55,354 nt of DNA, from assembly GCA_000531095.1 (NCBI GenBank), contig HG799462.1:1-55354 (forward strand). Direction: 5' to 3'. The notes under the pieces are model-generated. The model had not been told where the DNA came from, made no database searches, and saw only the letters and a program-made list of their open reading frames with translations. The stretch is from Gemmata massiliana (GTDB lineage Bacteria; Planctomycetota; Planctomycetia; Gemmatales; Gemmataceae). Within the stretch, counting starts at the first letter, position 1, and the number at the start of each line of letters is the position of its first letter. Positions 10,909-19,019 of this stretch are shown here, in pieces. The translations under genes were made by a program, and so were the position numbers.

Positions 10909-11982
10909 TTAGCGCGACGCTTTTTCGATCCAGCCGCCGCCGAGAACACGAGTGCCGTCGTAGAACGCGACCGCCTGTCCCGGCGTAACGGCTGGTTGTG
11001 GGGTGTCAAAGTTCACCACAGCCCCACCATTTGGCAGCGCGGTGACGGTCGCGGGCACTCCCGCGTGCCGGTAACGGATCTTCGCGGCACAGACGATCGG
11101 CTCCATCGGCGCATCAATGAGCCAGTTCACTTCGCTCGCGATCAGGCCCGAAGCCAAGAGCTCGTTTTCGTCGCCGACAACGACCGTGTTCGTCTCAGGC
11201 AGAAGTTCGAGCACGAATCGCTTCTTTCCGCCACCAATATTCAACCCCTTCCGCTGACCGATCGTGAAACGGTCCAGCCCGTCGTGCGGGCCGAGCACGG
11301 TACCATTTCGCTCGGTGATGAGGCCAACCGTCGCAACTTCTGGCCGGCGCGAGCGCACCACGTCGGTGTGATCGCCGCTCGGAACGAAGCAGATTTCCAC
11401 GCTATCCGGCTTCTCCGCGACGCTTAGTAACCCCGCTTCACGTGCGAACGCCCGGATCTGCGGCTTCGTGTACCCACCAACCGGGAACAACAGGTGCGGC
11501 AACACGTCGCGCTTGATACCGTGCAGCACGTAGCTCTGGTCCTTGTCGCCATCAACGCCCTTGTGGAGTGCGCCATCAATCACTTGCGCGTAGTGACCGG
11601 TGGCGATGTAGTCGGCCCCGAGCTTCTGGCCGAACGCCCAGAGCTGACCGAACTTCAGCCAGTTATTGCACACCACGCACGGATTCGGCGTGCGCCCGCG
11701 GGCGTACTCGTCCGCGAAGTAATCGATGATGCGGTTGAATTCCGCCTCGAAATCGAGCGCGTAGAACGGGATATCGAGCTTGTCGGCCACGCGGCGCGCG
11801 TCCCCGGCGTCGATCGCGGAACAGCAGCCCTTTTTGTGGTCGGCCCGTGTATTTCCCTGGTCGTGCCCGTGCGTCCCGGTGCGCATGAAAAGGCCGATCA
11901 CATCGAAGCCCTGTCGCTTCAGCAGCACGGCCGACGCCGAACTGTCCACTCCCCCACTCATCGCCAACACGACCCGCGGCAT
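10909..11982 (-). CDS. mnmA: tRNA-specific 2-thiouridylase MnmA
   Basis: The 357-residue protein contains the PP-loop SGGVDSS (9-15) for ATP-dependent adenylation. It also has both catalytic cysteines of the bacterial enzyme: Cys102 in NPCVVCN and Cys198 in VEICFVPSGD. The order (PP-loop domain, central domain, C-terminal beta-barrel with IGQRKGL) and length match the family. MnmA thiolates U34 in tRNA Lys, Glu and Gln, receiving sulfur from a persulfide relay. It is divergent from a cysteine-synthase-like gene at 12070, which may be related sulfur metabolism or coincidence. Confidence 0.96.
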   Translation of the reverse strand: MPRVVLAMSGGVDSSASAVLLKRQGFDVIGLFMRTGTHGHDQGNTRADHKKGCCSAIDAGDARRVADKLDIPFYALDFEAEFNRIIDYFADEYARGRTPNPCVVCNNWLKFGQLWAFGQKLGADYIATGHYAQVIDGALHKGVDGDKDQSYVLHGIKRDVLPHLLFPVGGYTKPQIRAFAREAGLLSVAEKPDSVEICFVPSGDHTDVVRSRRPEVATVGLITERNGTVLGPHDGLDRFTIGQRKGLNIGGGKKRFVLELLPETNTVVVGDENELLASGLIASEVNWLIDAPMEPIVCAAKIRYRHAGVPATVTALPNGGAVVNFDTPQPAVTPGQAVAFYDGTRVLGGGWIEKASR

Positions 11983-12069
11983 GCCTCACCCTCTGTTCGC
12001 GAACCCATCTTTCCAGTATAGAGGCGGGCGCGAGAGAAATGTTCGGCGCACCCATTCTTGGAAGCCGCT

Positions 12070-13011
12070 ATGTCCGCCGAGTTGCCGGGCTGTCACCGTT
12101 ATTTGAACCGCATCGCCCCGCCGCCCCTGGTTCCGGTGCGGCTCGATCCGAGCCTGCCCGCGGTGTGGTGCAAACTGGAGTTCCTGAACCCGAGCGGGAG
12201 CACAAAAGACCGGATCGCGCGGTTCATCCTGGAAAAAGCCTGGCGCCTGGGCCGCGTGAAATGCGGCGACCGCGTCGTGGAGGCGTCCAGCGGGAGCACG
12301 AGCATAGCACTGGCGCTGGCATGCGCGCAGATGGGGTTGAAGTTCCTCGCGGTCATGCCCGAGGGCGTGAGCAACGAGCGCGTGTTCATCATTCGGGCTT
12401 ACGGCGGGGACGTGAAATTTACCCCCGCAGCGCTCGGGATTCGCGGCGCGATCGCGGAAGTCGAGCGCCTGGGCGCTGAACCGGGCGTGTTCCTGCCAAA
12501 ACAGTTCGCGAACCTGGATAACGCCGAAGCCCACCGACTCGGCACCGCGCGCGAGGTGCTCGACCAGATCCCGGGCGGAAAGGTGGACGCGGTCGCGAGC
12601 GGTGTCGGGACCGGCGGTACGCTCGTCGGGCTGTTTGAGGGGCTGCGCGGAAACGGCTGTCGAATCGTGCCCGTGCTCGCGCGCCCGGTGAATCTCACGC
12701 GGGCACCCGAAGTCGAATGCTGTAGCTTTTCGGCCCGCATTCCCGGCGTCGCGGATTCGATCTCCGAAATCTTTAGTACCGAGCGCCTACCGGGATTACT
12801 GACGATCGAAGTGCGAGACGAGGACGCGCTCGCGACTACACGCGACCTAATCCGCCTCGGTTTCCCCGTCGGCCCCAGTTCGGGGCTGAACTACCAGGCG
12901 GCGCTCGCGGTCCTGCGTCACCTCAACGACCCGACCGCACAGGTCGTCACCGTGTTTCCGGACCGAATGGAACGATACTTCACCACCGAACTGTTCAAGC
13001 CATTCGTATGA
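12070..13011 (+). CDS. PLP-dependent cysteine synthase / cystathionine beta-synthase family enzyme
   Basis: ATG 12070 is chosen because GGAAG lies 5 nt upstream; a TTG at 12058 is an alternative. The 313-residue protein has the fold-type II motifs. NPSGSTKDR contains the PLP-binding Lys, SSGSTSIAL corresponds to the substrate Asn/Ser loop, GVGTGGT is the phosphate-binding loop and PVGPSSG lies near the C-terminus. These fit O-acetylserine sulfhydrylase-like enzymes that make cysteine from an activated serine. The asparagine loop differs from the usual SSGNTG (SSGSTS here), so the substrate may differ. It shares a promoter region of about 87 bp with mnmA. Confidence 0.88.
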   Translation: MSAELPGCHRYLNRIAPPPLVPVRLDPSLPAVWCKLEFLNPSGSTKDRIARFILEKAWRLGRVKCGDRVVEASSGSTSIALALACAQMGLKFLAVMPEGVSNERVFIIRAYGGDVKFTPAALGIRGAIAEVERLGAEPGVFLPKQFANLDNAEAHRLGTAREVLDQIPGGKVDAVASGVGTGGTLVGLFEGLRGNGCRIVPVLARPVNLTRAPEVECCSFSARIPGVADSISEIFSTERLPGLLTIEVRDEDALATTRDLIRLGFPVGPSSGLNYQAALAVLRHLNDPTAQVVTVFPDRMERYFTTELFKPFV

Positions 13012-13041
13012 TGGGTGTCGCCCGTTCCCACGAGATCGCGC

Positions 13042-14259
13042 ATGAGCATCCGGTTGTCGTGCCCGTCGTGCAACACCGCGTTCACGGTCCCGGCGATCCC
13101 GGATCACCGGCGCGTACCGTGTCCGCGCTGCGGGGACGTGTTCCCGGTTCGCGGGGAGCTAGTTGATCAGGCGAACAGTACCTCCGGTGAAACGGTAAGC
13201 GAACGCCAAATAGTACCTCCGGCACCGACCGTTGAGCGCCCCAAAGGGGCGCCGCTGTTCGCGATTGGTTTGGGGATTTTGCTGGTTGCGGGTGTGCTCG
13301 GCGGCGGGATCTGGCTTGCGTTTGGCACCAAGCACAAGGAGAAGTCACCCGAGAACGCCCCTGTCCCCATTGTGGCTGCCAAACCGCCCGCCGAACTCGC
13401 CGCGCTCGGTTATTTGCGCGCGGATTGCAACATCGTGTTCGCGGTGCAACCCGGTCCGCTCCTCGATTTTGCCGCGCGCACGAAACAGGAACCGCGTGAG
13501 GTGCTTGCCCGGGCCGGTTTGCCTGAAGGCGTGCGAAACACAATCGAGCAACTCGGCGTCACGCTCCCTCAAATCGATCATGTTGCTGGCGGGCTGTACT
13601 TGGGCGAAGGTGAGGACGCGCTGCGGCTCGCGCTCGTTCTCGTGTTGAATCAACCGCTCACAGACGAAGCCGAATTCCTGAAATCGCTCAAAGCCAAGCC
13701 GATCGCGGGTAAGAAGTCGCGCCACGATGTGGTGGTGGGCCGATTCCCATTGCTGCTCACGCGCGTCTCACCAACGGTGTGGGTGTTCGGACTCGACGAC
13801 AAGGATTTCGATGCCGTGGGTAGGGGGTACGGTCCCGGCGGGAAGCAGTTTCGTGGTGGCGCTGATGGGCAACCGGGTGTGCGGACGATGATCGCGTCTG
13901 TTCCGCCGGATGCTGCTATCTGGGTCGCAGCCAACGACGAACGCGATTGGACACAAAAGCCTATTGTGAAGCTGGCGGGTCAATCACCAGAAGTGAAAAA
14001 GCTGCTCCCCGCGGTGAAGGACGGGCGCGGCGGGTTGATTGCGATGAGCTTCGGCGAACACCCCCATCTGCGACTCCGTGTGCGTACCGCCAACGACGCG
14101 ATCGCCGATCGCGTGCGTGCTTATTTCACCGCTCGCGCCGCCGAAACGGAATCGGCCACATCTAGCGGAAGTGGCGCCGCGGCCCAATTCGATGCGCCAT
14201 TCGACGCTGCCAATAACGGGAAATTGCTTCAGCGGCTTCTGAACGATGTGGAGCGATAA
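13042..14259 (+). CDS. Zinc-ribbon membrane-anchored protein of unknown function
   Basis: The start is taken as ATG 13042, because the protein then begins directly with a MJ0042-type zinc ribbon. CPSCNTAF and CPRCGDVFPV supply four cysteines. A linker and a single membrane helix (about residues 75-100, LFAIGLGILLVAGVLGGGIW) follow, then a roughly 300-residue extracytoplasmic part with no motif I recognise. The architecture (cytoplasmic zinc ribbon, one helix, large outside domain) recurs in planctomycetes. It starts 30 bp after the cysteine-synthase-like gene. An upstream GTG at 13015 is less likely. Confidence 0.8.
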   Translation: MSIRLSCPSCNTAFTVPAIPDHRRVPCPRCGDVFPVRGELVDQANSTSGETVSERQIVPPAPTVERPKGAPLFAIGLGILLVAGVLGGGIWLAFGTKHKEKSPENAPVPIVAAKPPAELAALGYLRADCNIVFAVQPGPLLDFAARTKQEPREVLARAGLPEGVRNTIEQLGVTLPQIDHVAGGLYLGEGEDALRLALVLVLNQPLTDEAEFLKSLKAKPIAGKKSRHDVVVGRFPLLLTRVSPTVWVFGLDDKDFDAVGRGYGPGGKQFRGGADGQPGVRTMIASVPPDAAIWVAANDERDWTQKPIVKLAGQSPEVKKLLPAVKDGRGGLIAMSFGEHPHLRLRVRTANDAIADRVRAYFTARAAETESATSSGSGAAAQFDAPFDAANNGKLLQRLLNDVER

Positions 14260-14265
14260 GAATCG

Positions 14266-14292
14266 GAGCCGCAGGCACCTGTCCTGCGGCTC
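14266..14292. terminator. Bidirectional terminator hairpin
   Basis: A perfect 10-bp GC-rich stem (14266-14275 with 14283-14292, 7-nt loop) starts 6 nt after the stop at 14259. It also lies 6 nt beyond the stop of the convergent gene at 14299. Confidence 0.75.
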
Positions 14293-14298
14293 TCACAT

Positions 14299-15336
14299 TC
14301 ACATACCCGAAATGACCACAGAGTACCCGCGGTTCTCGATCACCGAGCAGTCACCGAACGTATCGAAGATGAGCGGCACCACCGCGGTCGGCATCTTCGT
14401 CACGATGTAGTACCGGCCGTGTGGCCGCAATAGGTCGCGGGCGCCCTCAATGAACAGGCGCGTGATTTCCGATTTCGCGTAATACGGCGGGTTCGCCAGA
14501 ATCACGTCGAACGCACGTTCTTCCAGTCCCTGCAACCGCGTCGCGGTCACGAATCGCGTGTTGGTGATGTTGTTCGCCTTGGCGTTCAGTTCCGCGAGCG
14601 CAATGGCCCGCAGGCTACTATCGATGAACGTCACGCGCCCCTTCGGGCCGGTCATCGCACCGGCTAGGCACCCGACCGCGCCGTTGCCGCACCCGAGGTC
14701 GAGAATGCCGTCGCGCTCCTTGATTTCTGCCACTTCGAGCATCGCCCGCGAACCCGAATCGAACCGTCCGTAGCTGAACGTCCCCGGCCGCGACACGAAC
14801 TCCATCGGCTCCCCCTCGCCGATCTTCGCGTGGTACGTGACCTCGTGCCTGCGGCGCGCGTCCGATGCGTCCGTTTTCGTGCTGAAGAACGCCATGCCGT
14901 TCTCGCTCGACGGCGTCTCGCCGCACTTGCCGAAGATCTTCTTCTGGAGCTTCGCGAACTGACTGTCCTTTTCGTACTCGGAAAGCGTGAGGAACAGCCC
15001 GCCGGGCGCGAGCACGTGGTACCCCTGCTCGACGACGTCGAGTTTCACTTCGCGGTCCGCGTGCGCGGATGCGGGAAAGATAACCGTGTTGAACTTCGGG
15101 GGCAGATCCCACAAGTCCGCACACGCGACGACTTCGGCCTTCGCGTCGACTTCCGCGAGCGTTTCGCGCACGCGGTCCGTCTGGTGCAAGTCGAATTGAG
15201 CGCAGGTAACTTCGGTTTCGGGTAACCCGAGCGCCTTCACGAGATTGGCGACCGGCCACGGGGGGCCGAGCGCGATAAGCACCGGTGGTTTAACACGATG
15301 CGCAACCGTTGCGAACAGTTCAGTGAGGTACTTCAT
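14299..15336 (-). CDS. RsmC/RlmG-like rRNA guanine-N2 methyltransferase
   Basis: ATG 15336 (MKYLTELFATV) is chosen over the cysteine-rich upstream extension to 15393. The 345-residue protein has two tandem Rossmann-like halves. The N-terminal half lacks a clear SAM motif. The C-terminal half has LDLGCGNGAVGC and the catalytic NPPYY motif of N-methyltransferases acting on exocyclic amines. This duplicated layout and length match RsmC (16S G1207) and RlmG (23S G1835); I cannot say which, so no symbol is given. It is the last gene of a minus-strand run beginning with the sigma factor locus. Confidence 0.85.
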   Translation of the reverse strand: MKYLTELFATVAHRVKPPVLIALGPPWPVANLVKALGLPETEVTCAQFDLHQTDRVRETLAEVDAKAEVVACADLWDLPPKFNTVIFPASAHADREVKLDVVEQGYHVLAPGGLFLTLSEYEKDSQFAKLQKKIFGKCGETPSSENGMAFFSTKTDASDARRRHEVTYHAKIGEGEPMEFVSRPGTFSYGRFDSGSRAMLEVAEIKERDGILDLGCGNGAVGCLAGAMTGPKGRVTFIDSSLRAIALAELNAKANNITNTRFVTATRLQGLEERAFDVILANPPYYAKSEITRLFIEGARDLLRPHGRYYIVTKMPTAVVPLIFDTFGDCSVIENRGYSVVISGM

Positions 15337-15427
15337 TCTGGTATTGTAGATGCGCTGCGCGCGAAATGGGCACCGACAACACTCCGGACACAAACCATCC
15401 GCTTGAACCCTTGGGCCGTTAGCTGTC

Positions 15428-15979
15428 CTACGGCTTCTTCTTCTTGGCCCTTTCTAGCAGCGCCTCAAAGCGGTCCTTTGTGGCGCGATCGAGGTTGTCG
15501 CGGAACTTGGTGAGTTCGTCTTTCGTGGCCGTCAATTCGGCGCGCAGCACCTCGGCCCGGTGCTCCAACGATTGCAGTTCGAGTTCGACCAGTTCCCGCG
15601 CGAGCGTCTGAAGTTGCTCCTCCACCATCTTGCGCGTTTCTTCCTTCGGCATCGCGAGTTTCGCCACCAGCACGAGCGCCTGGTTCTCAGCCTTCCACAT
15701 CTTCAGTTCGAGTTCGTACCGCTTGGGGTCGTCTTGAATGTCCGCGAGCAATTCCGTGACTTGGAACGTTTCGCGGATCTGGAGTTCGTAGGCCGGGCGC
15801 GCGGACTTCTTAAGGTCGTCGAGTAGCGGAACAAGGTCCGGGCAGTGTTTACGGACGAAGTGGAGCGCAGCGGCCTCGCGCTCTTCAGTAAATTTAGGGA
15901 GCGGGTCGGCGTGCGCGGCGCACGGAAACAGGACGAGCACCGCGATTGCGGTGGCGCGAACGAGGGCCGTCCTCGACAT
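15428..15979 (-). CDS. Exported coiled-coil protein downstream of the sigma/anti-sigma pair
   Basis: The start is ATG 15979, giving a clean signal peptide (about residues 1-24, ending near AAHADP). The remaining 160 residues are charged, helical and largely coiled-coil in pattern (VEEQLQTLARELVELELQ, then RAELTATKDELTKFRDNL), with a lysine-rich end. There is no family I recognise. Size and helical nature recall periplasmic stress proteins of the CpxP/Spy or CnrX type, but no signature residues support that. It lies 75 bp after the anti-sigma-like gene, suggesting the three genes work together. Confidence 0.75.
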   Translation of the reverse strand: MSRTALVRATAIAVLVLFPCAAHADPLPKFTEEREAAALHFVRKHCPDLVPLLDDLKKSARPAYELQIRETFQVTELLADIQDDPKRYELELKMWKAENQALVLVAKLAMPKEETRKMVEEQLQTLARELVELELQSLEHRAEVLRAELTATKDELTKFRDNLDRATKDRFEALLERAKKKKP

Positions 15980-16054
15980 TGGTAAGCCTCTCACTTCCCC
16001 AGACGGGATCGGGCCGGCAGCGCGGACGGGAACAAAAAACGGGAGCGGGTTCGG

Positions 16055-16690
16055 TCACGGACTATCAGCCCGGCTCGCGGCTGACACGTGGTGCGGGTGC
16101 GAGAGGTTCTGCATCTTCTGGCGCCAGCGCGCTTCTTCGTCGCGCGCCTTCTCGACGTTATCGTGCGTACTCAAATCGGCCCAAATCTCGGCCACGCTCC
16201 GGGACGCATCGTTCGTACCACACGGGGACGAAGCGAGGTGGTCCATGATCCCTTGCGCGCTCGGCTCGTGCGACTCCGGGGCACTCGCGCTCTCCGCGCT
16301 GTGCGAGTCCGGCGTCTCTTCGGTCGGGGGAGCTACGGCAACGCTCGCGGGCGCGCCGGCCTCCGTCAGTTCCGGTTCGGTACTGTCGGCTAGGGCCAAC
16401 CCAATGAGGGTGCAAACGGCGACCACGGCGGCTCCGGCCCCGGCCCACATGAGTGGGCGCCCGCTGGCACGATCCCAGCTCGCACGAGCACGCAGAATCG
16501 CGCGGAACGAGGGGTGCGGGGCCGGCGCCTTCTGGCCGATCGCCGCCGCCGAAAGGCGCACGGCTTCGGAAAGCGCGTCGCGCGCGTCTTGGTCCTCCGC
16601 GAGTTGCATCTCGAACTCGGCGGTTTCGTCAGGGTTCAGGTCGCCGGCCGCGTAGCGGAGCGCGGTCGCCTGAAGGGTCGGCTCAGGCAT
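16055..16690 (-). CDS. Probable membrane anti-sigma factor
   Basis: It overlaps the upstream sigma-factor gene by 8 bp, so the two are translationally coupled, which is the usual sigma/anti-sigma arrangement. The 211-residue protein has an N-terminal helical region (LQATALRYAAGDLNPDETAEF) resembling anti-sigma cytoplasmic domains. A single membrane helix (about 81-103) follows, then a Ser/Pro/Glu-rich linker and an outside tail. It lacks the HX3CX2C zinc motif of classical ZAS anti-sigma factors, so the assignment rests on context plus architecture. Confidence 0.75.
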   Translation of the reverse strand: MPEPTLQATALRYAAGDLNPDETAEFEMQLAEDQDARDALSEAVRLSAAAIGQKAPAPHPSFRAILRARASWDRASGRPLMWAGAGAAVVAVCTLIGLALADSTEPELTEAGAPASVAVAPPTEETPDSHSAESASAPESHEPSAQGIMDHLASSPCGTNDASRSVAEIWADLSTHDNVEKARDEEARWRQKMQNLSHPHHVSAASRADSP

Positions 16691-17234
16691 GGCGGGCCTC
16701 CCACAACTGACGGAGTTTTTTCAGGCCGTCGTGCATTCGGGCCAGCGCGGTGTTGAGCGGGCACCCCAGCGCAGCCGCGACCTCACGGAACGTTTTGCCG
16801 TCGAACACGCGCGCGGATATTACCGCGCGCTGCGTTTCGGGCAACTGATCGAGCAGCGCGCGTACCTGGCGCGCGTCATCGGTGGCGCCCGCTCGCAGGT
16901 CCGCCGGGTCATCCCCGATTAGGTCCAGCAGGGCGAAATCGTCTGCTTGAGTAGGCAGGCGCTTCGTCTTGCGTTTCAGCAGCATCGCCTGACGGTACGC
17001 GACCGTAAACAGCCACCCGCGGAACGTGTCCGCGGCGACGGTATCGGCCTTGCGCAGCGCCTGCACGAAGGTCTCTTGTAGCGCGTCTTCAGCCGCGTGG
17101 TGGTCCTTGAGCACCCCGAATAGGAACCGGAACACCGGCTCCTCGTAGCGAGCGAATAGCGGCTCCAGTGCGGCCGAATCGCCCGCCCGGAACCGGGCGA
17201 GTAACTCCGCGTCAGTTGAGTCGGTAATCGTCAT
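16683..17234 (-). CDS. ECF RNA polymerase sigma factor
   Basis: The 183-residue protein has the two-domain ECF layout. Region 2 includes HHAAEDALQETFVQALRKAD and the -10 recognition part FRGWLFTVAYRQAML. Region 4 has the LDQLPETQRAVI helix followed by a helix-turn-helix (FREVAAALGCPLNTALARMHDGLKKL). The length matches stand-alone ECF factors. It is the first gene of a probable operon with the membrane anti-sigma candidate and the exported coiled-coil protein, which suggests control by an envelope signal. Its own target promoter was not identified. Confidence 0.93.
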   Translation of the reverse strand: MTITDSTDAELLARFRAGDSAALEPLFARYEEPVFRFLFGVLKDHHAAEDALQETFVQALRKADTVAADTFRGWLFTVAYRQAMLLKRKTKRLPTQADDFALLDLIGDDPADLRAGATDDARQVRALLDQLPETQRAVISARVFDGKTFREVAAALGCPLNTALARMHDGLKKLRQLWEARHA

Positions 17235-17283
17235 CCGCGCCGGCGCCTCCGTTCGTTCCCTTATCGGCCCGCATCTGCTTCAA

Positions 17284-18117
17284 TCACCGGTTCCGGGCCT
17301 TCTCCCGACCACCCTTCTTCCCTCGCTTAGGCTCCTCGTCGTCGTCATCGCCATCATCTTCGTCGTCATCGTCGCCCCCATCTTCCTCTTCGTCCTCGTC
17401 GAGAGCACCCTCGACCTCCTCGAAGCCCGCTTTCACCTTCGGGTTCTGGAGCATGACGATGCCGTAAATGCCGATCAGGAGCGGCACGATCCCCATGATG
17501 GACCCGACCAGTGCCCAAGGGTACGACCCGAGTTCCTGCATCTGACTGGCGCAGAAGCAGACCATCCCGCCCCACAAGAAGGTCACCATCCCGAGCATCA
17601 TGTAGATAATAGCCTCTTCCGTCTCTTCTTCGCCCGGCGGGGCGTCGTTGAAGATCAGGGGCCACACACCGTACAGGAACATCCCCAACCCGGCGATGCC
17701 CGTAATTAACCCTTCGAGCGTGAGCAGGTTGCTGGGCATGACCAGGAGCGACATCGCAGGACCGCGGGCGCTCTTCTTGAACTTATCCTGGACGTCGGTG
17801 AACTTCGGCTTGTTATCCTCGATCCGTTGCTTCTCTTCTTCCGTCTCACCAACGACACCGTAGCCCCTCTTAATCGAGGCCGCGTCCTCGTCGTCATCGT
17901 CATCGATCGGTCTCTTAACCGGAGCCGGGGGCGGGGCCGGTTTCTTCGGCTCATCGGCCAGTTTGAGAACGCCCGCGCCGCCCGATGACGCCTCTTTTTC
18001 CGGTTCCGGTACGAACGTTTGGCCGCACTTCGGGCACGGGACCGTCTTCCCAACCTGCACACGTTTGGGCGTCTTGAGCGTTACCCCACAGTGGGTACAC
18101 GTGTACGACACGGACAT
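17284..18117 (-). CDS. Zinc-ribbon multi-span membrane protein with acidic tail
   Basis: The 277-residue protein starts with a zinc ribbon (CTHCGVTL and CPKCGQTF), followed by a Pro/Lys linker with an acidic patch. Three or four hydrophobic segments between about residues 125 and 225 follow (for example LEGLITGIAGLGMFLYGVW and WALVGSIMGIVPLLIGIYG). The C-terminal tail of about 45 residues is mostly Asp/Glu and ends in a Lys/Arg-rich stretch. I do not recognise a functional family; the ribbon resembles that of the protein at 13042-14259. It lies 49 bp upstream of the sigma gene on the same strand and may be in the same transcript. Confidence 0.8.
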   Translation of the reverse strand: MSVSYTCTHCGVTLKTPKRVQVGKTVPCPKCGQTFVPEPEKEASSGGAGVLKLADEPKKPAPPPAPVKRPIDDDDDEDAASIKRGYGVVGETEEEKQRIEDNKPKFTDVQDKFKKSARGPAMSLLVMPSNLLTLEGLITGIAGLGMFLYGVWPLIFNDAPPGEEETEEAIIYMMLGMVTFLWGGMVCFCASQMQELGSYPWALVGSIMGIVPLLIGIYGIVMLQNPKVKAGFEEVEGALDEDEEEDGGDDDDEDDGDDDDEEPKRGKKGGREKARNR

Positions 18118-18238
18118 TCGACACTCCCAAAACGAAACCGACCTGGACTCGAAGAACGAGACGGAGATGGCAATTCTTAAAAACTATCCTACCCGACCGC
18201 CCCCTCGGATGCCAGCCGATAGAAAATCAGGCGCACGT

Positions 18239-18754
18239 TCAGGCCCGAACCGCGGCAATTGAGACTCGCATCGAGTCGAACGCGAGTTCGTCATCCGCCA
18301 CGTCGCGCGGGAACCGCCATTCGATGCCGGCCACGCCGTCGAGTGCGGCGGCGGTGTCCGGTTCTACCGCGCTGGCCGTGAACACCAGGTCGACCACCGG
18401 GTACGTCACCTCGCGATACAAGTACAGATTCGGGAATGACATCAGGAACCGCACGTTCTCGACGACCAGCCCGACCTCTTCGCGGATCTCGCGCCGCAAT
18501 CCTTCTTCGGCCGTTTCTCCGAAATCGATGAACCCGCCGGGAATGCCAAGTTTACCCGCGGCAGGGTCGTGCGCCCTGCGAATAAACAGCGCCCGCCCGT
18601 CGGGTCGGCTCACGAACGCTGCCGCCGCGACGGTGGGGTTAAAATAGAACGTAAATTGGCACACCGCACACTGTAGCGCCGATTGCCCGAGGTTCTCAGG
18701 CGCGCGCGGTGCGGTGCAGCGCGGGCAAAATTTGAAGACCTCGCTCGGACGCAT
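18239..18754 (-). CDS. Nudix hydrolase with N-terminal zinc ribbon
   Basis: The 171-residue protein begins with a zinc ribbon (FCPRCTAP and CAVCQFTFYF), as in NudC-like and related hydrolases. It then has a complete Nudix box: GFIDFGE, seven residues, then REIREEVGL. Nudix enzymes cleave nucleoside diphosphate-X compounds using the box glutamates to bind metal. At this length it is not a full NudC; ADP-ribose, NADH or nucleotide housekeeping substrates are possible. It is followed on the same strand by the acidic zinc-ribbon protein after 121 bp. Confidence 0.9.
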   Translation of the reverse strand: MRPSEVFKFCPRCTAPRAPENLGQSALQCAVCQFTFYFNPTVAAAAFVSRPDGRALFIRRAHDPAAGKLGIPGGFIDFGETAEEGLRREIREEVGLVVENVRFLMSFPNLYLYREVTYPVVDLVFTASAVEPDTAAALDGVAGIEWRFPRDVADDELAFDSMRVSIAAVRA

Positions 18755-18938
18755 GCTGAAAACTCGTGAGCGACGTCCGCCCCGAGAACATGTTCAACCC
18801 GCATCTGCGGTATGAACGCTGTCTGGTCGGCAGAGTGGTCAACACGGATTACCGCAGGATGCACCGCAGAAGCGGCAGCTTGGGCTAGTATGTGCGAAGC
18901 GATCGGTCGGAACCAGCCTCGGATTGAAATACAAAACG

Positions 18939-18987
18939 AAATCCGAAATGAAGGCTCCCAATTGAGTAGAGCCTACATTTCGGATTT
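18939..18987 (-). terminator. Long hairpin downstream of the TPR gene, part of an AT-rich repeat
   Basis: A 19-bp stem with one mismatch (18939-18957 with 18969-18987) lies 32 nt beyond the TPR gene's stop at 19020. On the minus strand it is followed by a T-rich run, fitting a terminator. The AAATCCGAAAT wording is AT-rich and unlike the surrounding DNA, and a related stretch occurs near 33402-33430. Confidence 0.6.
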
Positions 18988-19019
18988 CACACTTCAAATT
19001 TTGAATTTACCAGCCCCTG

